From: a virus
Reading direction: 5' to 3' (one strand)
Virus record (IMG/VR): IMGVR_UViG_3300020408_000042
Span: 1-22,710 of that record
DNA: 22,710 nucleotides
This document shows positions 17,501-22,710 of the stretch, piece after piece. Under the pieces are notes generated by a model that was given only the letters and a program-made list of their open reading frames with translations, had not been told where the DNA came from and did no database searches. The first letter of the stretch is position 1. Every line of letters begins with the position of its first letter. The translations under genes and the position numbers were made by a program.

Positions 17501-20500
17501 AGGGAATTTACAACGAGAAGTTAACAAGAGCAAAATCACAGAAATTTATGACTGAATTTCTAAATGCTTACGTTGAAGAGTCCAGCAAAAAACAAACTGG
17601 TGGAATGTTCGAGGACGATACCACAGTTGGAGAAGTAATCGAATTAGCAAGGAGTAAAGCAGATGGCCAACAAGATCCAACCCTCTTCGAAAGAAGCGCA
17701 GACGGCAGCAGTCAACGCACTACTAAGAGTAGCCAACAAAAACAAAGAGCCAGTACTAAGAGAAGCAGCGCTAGAACTGAAGAAAGAGTTGGAAAGCAAG
17801 AAGAGTTAAAAGATGCAGCCGTTGAACCGAATAGGGAAATTGCCTCACGATCCGATATTACGGAGGCAATCATTGTCGAAAACAAAGACAGTTACAAAAA
17901 CCAAAGAGTCGAAAAGCCAGGAACGCTTGTCGACAAGCTCGCAGAAAGAAACAAAACAGCGTTAATCTTCTCTGCGTTTGAAGCAGCTGGCGTTGATCCT
18001 GATATTGCCGTTAACTTACCAATAGAAAGACAGTACCAAATACTACAAAAAATGTTTGTGGATCAGTTTGGTATGAAACAAGTTACTAAATCTTCAGACA
18101 AAAATACTAAAGATGCAGTAGACCAATTACTTACTGGCTTTCACAATTTATCAGCTTTAGCTAATTTCTTTGGCTTGCCATACAAAGCTATTGGCTTAGA
18201 GGGAACTCTTACTTTTGATATGGTAGAGAGATACAATGCTTATGGAAGTTACTCCCCAGGGTCAAAGACAATAACAATACCAAGAAGAGTAAACAGTTTT
18301 GCCCATGAGTGGTTTCATGCGTTAGATCATTATATTTTTCAAAAGTTTGGCGTGCTTACAGAAGAAGATATTTTTGGTGGTAGGTTAATGAGCCAAGCCG
18401 TTAGAAAAGATGGATCAAAAGCAGTATTACCTGATGCACCTAAAAATCTAAAAGAGGCTTACACTAATTTAGTAAGAGCAATGTTTCAAGATAAAGCAGT
18501 AGAAGCACAAAAGCTTATTGAGATAGACAACGAAATTTCACGCATATCTAAAAAGAAGCCTGAAGCTAAAAAGATACAAACATTATTAAAGAGAAAAGAA
18601 AACATACTTGGTGGTAAAGCGTCAGCCAAAACAGTAGATAAAACACAATTTAGAAAAGACGCAGAGTTTTTTGCACCTATATATGGACAAAGCAAAGATT
18701 ACTGGGCATCGCCACACGAAATGTTTGCAAGAGTTGGAGAGGCTTTTACTACATACAAAATGAACCTTGCTAAGATGGACGCAGATTTTCTATCTAAAAC
18801 TAACGAGGGTTATCTTACAACATTAGAGCAGCTTGGCGTAACCAAAGAGGGATTACAAAATTCTGCAAATGTAGCTAAAATTTTAGACTCAAGAATGGCA
18901 TTGACATTTCCAAAAGAGCAAGAGCGTATGGAAATATTTGGTGCAATGCAAAATCTTATTGATGCAATATCACATGACACAGCTTTAGGCCTTGGAGAAA
19001 AAGGCAAAACACTATCTGAAGAAACAAGAATAGACGTAAGAAAGTTATACGAAATACCAAAAGAAAGATCTGAAAGCCTTATGCAAGAGCAAATGCGTGT
19101 TATGAATGAGGCAAAGTTATTTAACAATAGGCAAAAAGATAGACAAAAAGAATTAAACAAAGAAATAACACAAAAGAAACTGAGGACAAGATTATACGAA
19201 ACTATTGAAGATGCTTTTTTTGGACAGTTTTTTTATCAGAAACAAGGCGTTCTTAAATCAATAATTAAAAGATACCCACGGAACAGACAAATGCAATATC
19301 TGTTTCAAAACTTAGGAACGCAAGCTGGTGGTAAGCTGCAATCAAAAGTGCCAGGAGATAACTTTGCAAACGCTACAGTAAGGCAAGCTAGATTATTTTC
19401 ATTTCAGTTAACGAGTATTATAGAGCGTAACAAAATAAATGAAATGAGTGCAGACGATAGAAAGCTGTTAAGAATGATCTTAACTAGCCAAGATACGTTT
19501 GACTCAGCATCTCCACAAGTAAAAAAAGCAGCTGGACAATTGCGTGGATTGTTAAATGGAATTTACGAATACATAAGAAACTCAGGTTTGAATATTGGCT
19601 ATGCCGAATCTGGTTATATGCAAAGAGTTTTAGATATGGAAATGGTAAATGCAAGGCCATTTAAGTTTCAAAAGCAAGCAGCCAAAGCATACGAAATTAT
19701 TTTTGTGAATGAAGTTGGTAATCTGAATCCAACGAATGAAAAACAAATGCTTGCTGTTGTTAAATTTATACAAGAATCAAAGCTGGGGATTACAAGCAAG
19801 GAAGAGTTTATAAATTTTGTTACTTCAAAAGAGTATCGTGCCATTGTAGATAATATGGCCACAATTAAAAGGCTAAAGAAAAAAGAAAGAGATACTAGCC
19901 TAGACGATAAAGAGCAACAAGAATTAGAAAAAGCAGAAGAAAACTTACAAAACGCTATTTCTGAAATATCTGAAATGTATGAAACTTTTTACGCTGATAT
20001 GAAATTTGCATATGGAGATGTGTCAGCTACTAATTGGAAAAATACTTTATATGAAAAACAAGTGGGAGTTGCGTTAGACGCACCACCTACAAGTAACTTT
20101 ACAAAAAAACGTACGTTGCCACCTGAAACTGATGCTTTGTTAGATGAATTTTATGTAAGTGATCCAGTAGAAAACATTATTAGCTATGTAATGGGAGCAA
20201 CAAGGCGTGCAGAATATAATAGACGCTTTGGTGCACAAAAGATCCCAGTAGAAGATTCAGAGGGCAAAGTACCAAAAGGCAGATACAACGATTACCTTGA
20301 TTACCTTATGCAAAGAGGATTTAATAATGAGGGCGTAGCCGTAAAAGACGCTACATTATTTGCAGAAACAGTTAATCTTATTACTGGTAAATCAAGAACG
20401 CCTGGACAAAATGATAGCAAGGCATCTTCTTTTGCCCATCATATTGCTGCAATAACTTCTATTACACTTTTAGTAAGAGCACCAATAGCATCACTTGCTG

Positions 20501-21885
20501 AACCATTTACAGCTGCAATTACTTCAGGAAGTGTTAAAAAAGGTTTTTCATCTTTTCTTACAACAATGCAAGAACTTCCAAAGATTAGAAAAATGGGAGG
20601 CAATGCAGAGGATATAAGACTCAGACAACAATTTGCCAGAATACTTGGTGTAATTGATGATCCTGAAGTTGGCGACATAATGACAAACAGAATTGGTGGT
20701 ACGTTTGCCAATAACCAAAAGCTTAATCGCATGATGCAGCAATTCTTTTACAAGACAAAGTTAACTGGCTTAACAAATGCACAACGTAGAACAGCATCTA
20801 AGATTGGGTTTCAGTATATAAGTGAAATGGCACACGAATATAAAAACCCAATTAATGAACGCAGAAAACTTGTAGCACAAAAAGTTTTGAATGATTTTGG
20901 CGTATCAAATTCTGTTATGGATCAATTTACTGATTATGTAACTAGCTTTAATGAGTTTAAAATTAGTCCAATTAGAAAAAAATCACAGATTAAAGGCAAA
21001 ACAAAACTGCCAGCTAACGAAGATATTATGTACGATAGTGGCGAATATTCTGATATGGGATTGCAATTAGCTGTATCTATAATGAGATTTGCAGACCAAA
21101 CTGTGCAAGATCCACGCATAGCTGATAGACCAAAATGGGCAGAAAACCCATTAGGAAGAATTGTTTATGGTATTACGTCATTCATTTATTCTTTTCAGGA
21201 TAAAGTATTAAAAGGCATGGCAAGAAAAGTAGGGCGTGAATATGGAGTGTCCAGAGAACTTGGTGCGTCAAAAACAAAAGCAACATTAGATGCAACTACA
21301 TATGTTGGAGCAACAATAGCACCTACATTAGCTACATTGTTTGCTGGTCATTTAGTTTTTTCGACTGTGAGAGAGTTAATTTTTAATCAGGATCGTTGGG
21401 ATCGTGAATGGGAAGAAAGTAAAAATGATCCAGTAGCTTTCATGACAGATTATTTATTGCCATTAGCTTTTGCTAGATCAGGTTTTACTGGTGCGTTTGA
21501 TCCTTTTTATCAAATGATTACTGGTTTAAAATATAGAAGAGATATTGCAAATACGCTTACTGGTACTGCTGGATATATATTACAAAATTTAGAAAGCATC
21601 ATTGAATACTTTATAAACAATAGCGAAAACACGCTATCAAACGAATATAATGCTCTTAAAGGATTATGGAACTTAACAATTAATCCAATTTTATCAGCTT
21701 TATATGCAATTGCTCCAATGTCGCCACCAACTGCGTTGGGTGGAGCACCAGCATTAATGTATCTAACGTCAGAAGATTTTAAGAATGCAAGAGTCAATGA
21801 CATTCTTGAATTTTTCTACGGCGAAAGATACAAGCCAGGTAAGCGTGGCAGACCTAAAAAATCACTTAAACTAGGGAGCGATTAA
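14551..21885 (+). CDS. Giant polyvalent ejection protein with ddrB/ParB-like and zincin-like domains
   Basis: I start this 2444-residue protein at the ATG one base after the preceding stop; a GTG nine bases earlier is possible. Two FDFRPSQ motifs (3-9, 23-29) open it. Residues 80-183 hold a short domain seen in other phage proteins (RFVNIPTVIDGVPMS). A hydrophobic, Gly-rich part (about 350-460) precedes a Pro-rich linker (608-653). A ddrB-type ParB-like domain (675-830) contains IISGNGR (744-750). A domain resembling LPD1 of polyvalent proteins has HEWFHALDH (1252-1260, HExxHxxxH) and SPHEMFAR (about 1387-1394). Long helical regions follow, then a C-terminal part (1960-2444) with hydrophobic stretches, resembling LPD38-type ends. 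Position after gp13/gp14-like genes suggests the role of T7 gp16: ejection into the host and aid to DNA entry. No lytic transglycosylase motif was seen. Confidence 0.85.
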   Translation: MDFDFRPSQNKEFETEIETDDGFDFRPSQFDFSEEPKAVAPNNVVNETIEPNPMQQSFGNTLKNMEQSDQRGMFEPKPVLDNAGFPIDINRPIVFDDQGNAQTEMGMTIDAAELGYPFKPGQRFVNIPTVIDGVPMSSDAALQLTKEKINNNTLDASQFPMFDSAEKATAGSIDRSNKIAEIRKDDIEKAKTENLSKIKKATKQNLVDNEIERLTKLYGSPRKNQENLNRNSQSSGVGGTYNNFYLTLPMGKQPIDNETAIKMIAESNISEGEYSNLPNAGLFGDLTRGFIRSNKVMALLTSNFGLMDLPSAIKMIGELDRITPPQSEDVKAGLKEITESNWKNVLSAIKDNPGAVLSVVAESLPLSLSSLATFITGTAVTGNPLVGAAGGGVVTFGTIYTDTILEELRKTGVDLSDDKAVYNTLTNVEFYDKARKSAIAYGLPIAVFDALSMGLAGKLVAPAIKSGASTPKIAALSAAELANQGFLGGAGEFAGQFTQSIFGLRDKINAGEIALEFFAELPLGSIEVGTNVATSIKNNQADAEFDSEFDKASQGIALDTAINNLSPDNAQLNVIPDNVDDIDFRSGLQESQTVDSQSSVVAQSENQTTETPVVETPVDTPVETPKPRPETIKIDPEPKPVETTEVEELQTKDTSKQVNVIGDFSGKFEKIRTPGSEKELDVAYLVVDANKLKQATGDFQPRDRDLKESDTLVIDRASNLDPKQLFESPTTNTGAPIISKNGTIISGNGRVLSLKKAKADYPEQWNKYITSLDEYTNEKFSARSDELPILVRVLYGDLTNQEIIEIADLSNRDTGASMNATEKAQRDSKAMGTDLVVQFKGGDITSLENKAFVNQFIQKVVTPNEQGNMSRDGQLTREGVQRIQNAILASAYEDTNALATMLDSTDDNIKAISNAMLSAAPKFAQLKSNIASGQVEAKYDITPQITDMAQRISTARRDGTAISDILNQGDMLAEIDPLVKMLIKGIYNEKLTRAKSQKFMTEFLNAYVEESSKKQTGGMFEDDTTVGEVIELARSKADGQQDPTLFERSADGSSQRTTKSSQQKQRASTKRSSARTEERVGKQEELKDAAVEPNREIASRSDITEAIIVENKDSYKNQRVEKPGTLVDKLAERNKTALIFSAFEAAGVDPDIAVNLPIERQYQILQKMFVDQFGMKQVTKSSDKNTKDAVDQLLTGFHNLSALANFFGLPYKAIGLEGTLTFDMVERYNAYGSYSPGSKTITIPRRVNSFAHEWFHALDHYIFQKFGVLTEEDIFGGRLMSQAVRKDGSKAVLPDAPKNLKEAYTNLVRAMFQDKAVEAQKLIEIDNEISRISKKKPEAKKIQTLLKRKENILGGKASAKTVDKTQFRKDAEFFAPIYGQSKDYWASPHEMFARVGEAFTTYKMNLAKMDADFLSKTNEGYLTTLEQLGVTKEGLQNSANVAKILDSRMALTFPKEQERMEIFGAMQNLIDAISHDTALGLGEKGKTLSEETRIDVRKLYEIPKERSESLMQEQMRVMNEAKLFNNRQKDRQKELNKEITQKKLRTRLYETIEDAFFGQFFYQKQGVLKSIIKRYPRNRQMQYLFQNLGTQAGGKLQSKVPGDNFANATVRQARLFSFQLTSIIERNKINEMSADDRKLLRMILTSQDTFDSASPQVKKAAGQLRGLLNGIYEYIRNSGLNIGYAESGYMQRVLDMEMVNARPFKFQKQAAKAYEIIFVNEVGNLNPTNEKQMLAVVKFIQESKLGITSKEEFINFVTSKEYRAIVDNMATIKRLKKKERDTSLDDKEQQELEKAEENLQNAISEISEMYETFYADMKFAYGDVSATNWKNTLYEKQVGVALDAPPTSNFTKKRTLPPETDALLDEFYVSDPVENIISYVMGATRRAEYNRRFGAQKIPVEDSEGKVPKGRYNDYLDYLMQRGFNNEGVAVKDATLFAETVNLITGKSRTPGQNDSKASSFAHHIAAITSITLLVRAPIASLAEPFTAAITSGSVKKGFSSFLTTMQELPKIRKMGGNAEDIRLRQQFARILGVIDDPEVGDIMTNRIGGTFANNQKLNRMMQQFFYKTKLTGLTNAQRRTASKIGFQYISEMAHEYKNPINERRKLVAQKVLNDFGVSNSVMDQFTDYVTSFNEFKISPIRKKSQIKGKTKLPANEDIMYDSGEYSDMGLQLAVSIMRFADQTVQDPRIADRPKWAENPLGRIVYGITSFIYSFQDKVLKGMARKVGREYGVSRELGASKTKATLDATTYVGATIAPTLATLFAGHLVFSTVRELIFNQDRWDREWEESKNDPVAFMTDYLLPLAFARSGFTGAFDPFYQMITGLKYRRDIANTLTGTAGYILQNLESIIEYFINNSENTLSNEYNALKGLWNLTINPILSALYAIAPMSPPTALGGAPALMYLTSEDFKNARVNDILEFFYGERYKPGKRGRPKKSLKLGSD
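16322..16365 (+). repeat. 9-bp inverted repeat inside the giant gene
   Basis: CTCAGACTG (16322-16330) and CAGTCTGAG (16357-16365) are perfect inverted repeats with a 26-base loop. The loop-side sequence also holds ACTGT...ACAGT. The repeat lies just before the Pro-rich linker, in a patch with unusual codons (TCC TCC GTG). It may form an mRNA hairpin; no function can be assigned. Confidence 0.5.
17663..17809 (+). CDS. 48-residue ORF overlapping the giant gene in another frame
   Basis: The ATG at 17663 is preceded by AAGGAG with 8 bases spacing, one of the better ribosome binding sites in the window. The frame is shifted by one base relative to the giant gene. The peptide (MANKIQPSSKEAQTAAVNAL..., ending LELKKELESKKS) reads like a compact two-helix protein. 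The giant protein's own frame here is low-complexity Gln/Ser/Arg/Lys (about residues 1038-1086). The segment is GC-richer than its surroundings. It could be an overprinted gene or an older small gene now read through. It has no recognised family. Confidence 0.45.
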   Translation: MANKIQPSSKEAQTAAVNALLRVANKNKEPVLREAALELKKELESKKS

Positions 21886-22050
21886 ATGAGCTTATACGAA
21901 AATATTAATAAGAGAAAGCGTGCTGGAACTTCTCGTTCAAAAAAGAACAGCACAATTACTAAGGAAGCTTATGCAAATATGCAAGCTGGCTTTCCTAATA
22001 GTAAAAAAAATAAAAAGAAATCACGAACTGCTAAAGCAATGGGGTACTAA
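21886..22050 (+). CDS. 54-residue basic protein ending KKSRTAKAMGY
   Basis: The ATG directly follows the stop of the giant gene. The protein MSLYENINKRKRAGTSRSKK... is very basic. Its N-terminus (M-[SA]-L-Y-x-N-I) is one I recall in small proteins near structural genes of many podoviruses. The middle AYANMQAGFPNSKK is short and the end carries the SRTAKAMG motif shared with the next two genes and with the protein at 511. There is no enzymatic domain. It may bind nucleic acid or be a minor virion component. Confidence 0.75.
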   Translation: MSLYENINKRKRAGTSRSKKNSTITKEAYANMQAGFPNSKKNKKKSRTAKAMGY

Positions 22051-22052
22051 TT

Positions 22053-22217
22053 ATGCCAGGATATATGAAGCCTAAAATGCCGTCTAAACTTAAAGGCAAA
22101 CAAAAAGAGTTAGACCTTAATAAAAATAACAGACTAGACACAGAAGATTTTGCGATGCTTAGAAATAAGAAAAGAGGCAAAAAGTCTAGGACTGCTAAAG
22201 CTATGGGTCTTGCTTAA
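22053..22217 (+). CDS. 54-residue basic protein with one EF-hand-like loop and an SRTAKAMG tail
   Basis: Two bases separate it from the preceding stop, and its own TAA overlaps the next ATG (TAATG). Residues 21-32 (DLNKNNRLDTED) match the 12-residue calcium-binding EF-hand loop: D at 1, N at 3 and 5, a side chain at 7, Leu at 8, D at 9 and D at 12. The following FAMLR resembles an exiting helix. Flanks are basic, and the tail GKKSRTAKAMGLA carries the shared motif. A single EF-hand would need to pair or bind weakly. Calcium binding is inference from the loop pattern. Confidence 0.75.
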   Translation: MPGYMKPKMPSKLKGKQKELDLNKNNRLDTEDFAMLRNKKRGKKSRTAKAMGLA

Positions 22218-22498
22218 TGGTAGCCAAAAAGTATCAGAGTGAATCAGGTGGACTCAATGATGCTGGTCGCAAAAAGTTTGGTGTAAAAGCACCTATCCCA
22301 TCAGGCACAAATCCCAGACGCATAAGTTATGCTGCAAGGTTTGGTGCAATGGACGCTCCCATGAAAGATGATAAAGGTAGGCCAACTCGTTATGCTTTAA
22401 CTTTAAAGAAATGGGGTTTTAGTAGTGCAGCAGAGGCAAGGGCATTTGCAAAAAAGCATAAAAAGAAAAGCAAAATTGCAAAAACTATGACTGCTTAG
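22217..22498 (+). CDS. Small basic phage protein, DUF6321-like
   Basis: This 93-residue protein starts on the preceding stop (TAATG). Blocks SGGLNDAGRKKFGVKAPIP, NPRRISYAARFGAMDAPM and DDKGRPTRYALTLKKWGFS match my memory of a small conserved phage family (DUF6321) found in T7-like and marine phages, of unknown function. The C-terminus (FAKKHKKKSKIAKTMTA) repeats a degenerate form of the SRTAKAMG motif. It is the last gene seen; a 212-base non-coding stretch follows. Confidence 0.75.
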   Translation: MVAKKYQSESGGLNDAGRKKFGVKAPIPSGTNPRRISYAARFGAMDAPMKDDKGRPTRYALTLKKWGFSSAAEARAFAKKHKKKSKIAKTMTA

Positions 22499-22500
22499 CT

Positions 22501-22520
22501 ACCCAAGTAACAACCCAAGT
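22501..22520 (+). repeat. Direct repeat (T/A)ACCCAAGT, two copies left of the core
   Basis: ACCCAAGT occurs at 22501-22508 and at 22513-22520, the second within AACCCAAGT (22512-22520). A third exact AACCCAAGT lies at 22689-22697, beyond the putative core. Repeats of about 10 bases flanking a core are typical of integrase arm sites. Confidence 0.55.
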
Positions 22521-22576
22521 CGCCTTGTTGATTTGCTCTACGGACATTGTTTTTACTGGATAAATTAGTAAGCTTA

Positions 22577-22600
22577 AATAGTGCCGCCCCGACCACTATT
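22577..22600. repeat. Inverted repeat around a tRNA-Pro-like 3' end (putative attP core)
   Basis: AATAGTG (22577-22583) and CACTATT (22594-22600) flank a GC-rich centre. Bases 22584-22595, CCGCCCCGACCA, look like the acceptor strand, discriminator A and CCA of a bacterial tRNA-Pro, which has the distinctive C1-G72 pair and A73. The upstream AAAT (22576-22579) fits the T-loop end in spacing. No full tRNA can be folded, because the 5' parts are absent. This is what a phage copy of a tRNA end would look like, but it remains inference. Confidence 0.4.
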
Positions 22601-22658
22601 GAGAGTGTTGAAACCTATATCAGACAACATTCTGCATATTTTCTAACAAATTTTTAGT

Positions 22659-22682
22659 GGACTGTAGAGGACTGTAGAGGAC
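22659..22682 (+). repeat. Tandem 10-bp direct repeat (GGACTGTAGA, 2.4 copies)
   Basis: The sequence shows a period of exactly ten bases over 24 bases, about one helical turn. A protein binding both copies would sit on the same face of the DNA. It lies 59 bases right of the putative attP core and is a candidate arm-type or regulatory site. Confidence 0.7.
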
Positions 22683-22688
22683 ATCAAC

Positions 22689-22703
22689 AACCCAAGTTGG
22701 GTT
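22689..22703. terminator. Palindrome at the window end, possible terminator
   Basis: AACCCAAGTTGGGTT can form a stem of five base pairs (AACCC/GGGTT) with a five-base loop. It is followed by ATTAACC, which is not a T tract. It may end the late transcript on one strand, or mark a protein site, since its left half is the third AACCCAAGT repeat. Confidence 0.35.
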
Positions 22704-22710
22704 ATTAACC

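Larger units (their letters stand above)
22499..22710. other. Non-coding right end, attP-like
   Basis: No ORF with a plausible start was found in these 212 bases. They hold a GC-rich patch resembling a tRNA-Pro 3' end (22582-22595) inside an inverted repeat, and two families of 9-10-base direct repeats on either side (AACCCAAGT and GACTGTAGAG). This arrangement of a core matching a tRNA end flanked by short repeats is what an integrase attachment site looks like. No integrase is in the window; it could lie just to the right. I saw no convincing sigma70 promoter here. Confidence 0.4.

Noticed and set aside
17813-17965. A second 50-codon ORF right after the overlapping ORF, in the same shifted frame
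   Set aside because: It lacks a good ribosome binding site, its translation is Lys/Ser/Thr low-complexity, and the giant protein's own frame looks normal here.
22511-22530. Terminator right after the last gene
   Set aside because: The CAAG/CTTG stem is only 4 bp (7 with a bulge) and no T tract follows, so it is too weak to call.
22568-22595. A complete tRNA-Pro gene
   Set aside because: Only the 3' end resembles a tRNA. The T stem does not pair, and no anticodon or D arm lies upstream.

Overview
The window is a tightly packed, all-plus-strand block of late genes from a short-tailed (podovirus-like) tailed phage or prophage. It holds lysis, DNA packaging, capsid, head-tail connector and ejection genes, and the right end looks like an integration site. 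The DNA is AT-rich (single 60-base lines run at about 28-48% GC). The holin resembles the three-helix type seen in gene transfer agents and marine phages, and a tRNA-Pro-like 3' end lies in the terminal non-coding stretch. Together these suggest, by inference only, a phage of a low-GC marine bacterium, possibly an alphaproteobacterium.

Layout. 1-1214: lysis block with a holin, a 34-residue protein, a small basic protein and a GH108-type endolysin. 1211-4851: large terminase and portal. 4852-7022: scaffold and major capsid genes, with a near-consensus sigma70 promoter in front (TTGAAA, 17 bases, TATACT) and an 11-bp hairpin behind, so the capsid genes may form their own expression unit. 7023-10298: a connector-region protein, a 16-residue Lys/Gly peptide, a head-tail adaptor and a P22 gp10-like tail protein carrying a tandem beta-domain insert. 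10298-14549: ejection proteins. These are a T7 gp13-like GNAT protein, two paralogous small virion-type proteins, a HlyC-like lysine acyltransferase between the paralogues, a T7 gp14-like protein and a 437-residue protein. 14551-21885: a 2444-residue polyvalent protein with a ddrB-type ParB-like domain and a zincin-like HExxH domain, probably ejected with the DNA. 21886-22498: three small basic proteins. 22499-22710: non-coding.

Most genes are joined by TAATG, TGATG or ATGA overlaps, which points to translational coupling along a long late transcript.

The most unusual points are as follows. (1) A HlyC-type acyltransferase with the His/Asp pair intact sits between two paralogous virion-type proteins and close to a second GNAT-like protein. 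(2) A 48-codon ORF with a strong ribosome binding site overlaps the giant gene in another frame, inside a GC-rich island at a domain junction. (3) The right-hand non-coding stretch resembles an attP. (4) A short SRTAKAM-like motif recurs in four small basic proteins.

No replication genes, integrase, repressor, RNA polymerase, tail fibre or spike, tRNA gene, insertion sequence or CRISPR array was seen in the window.
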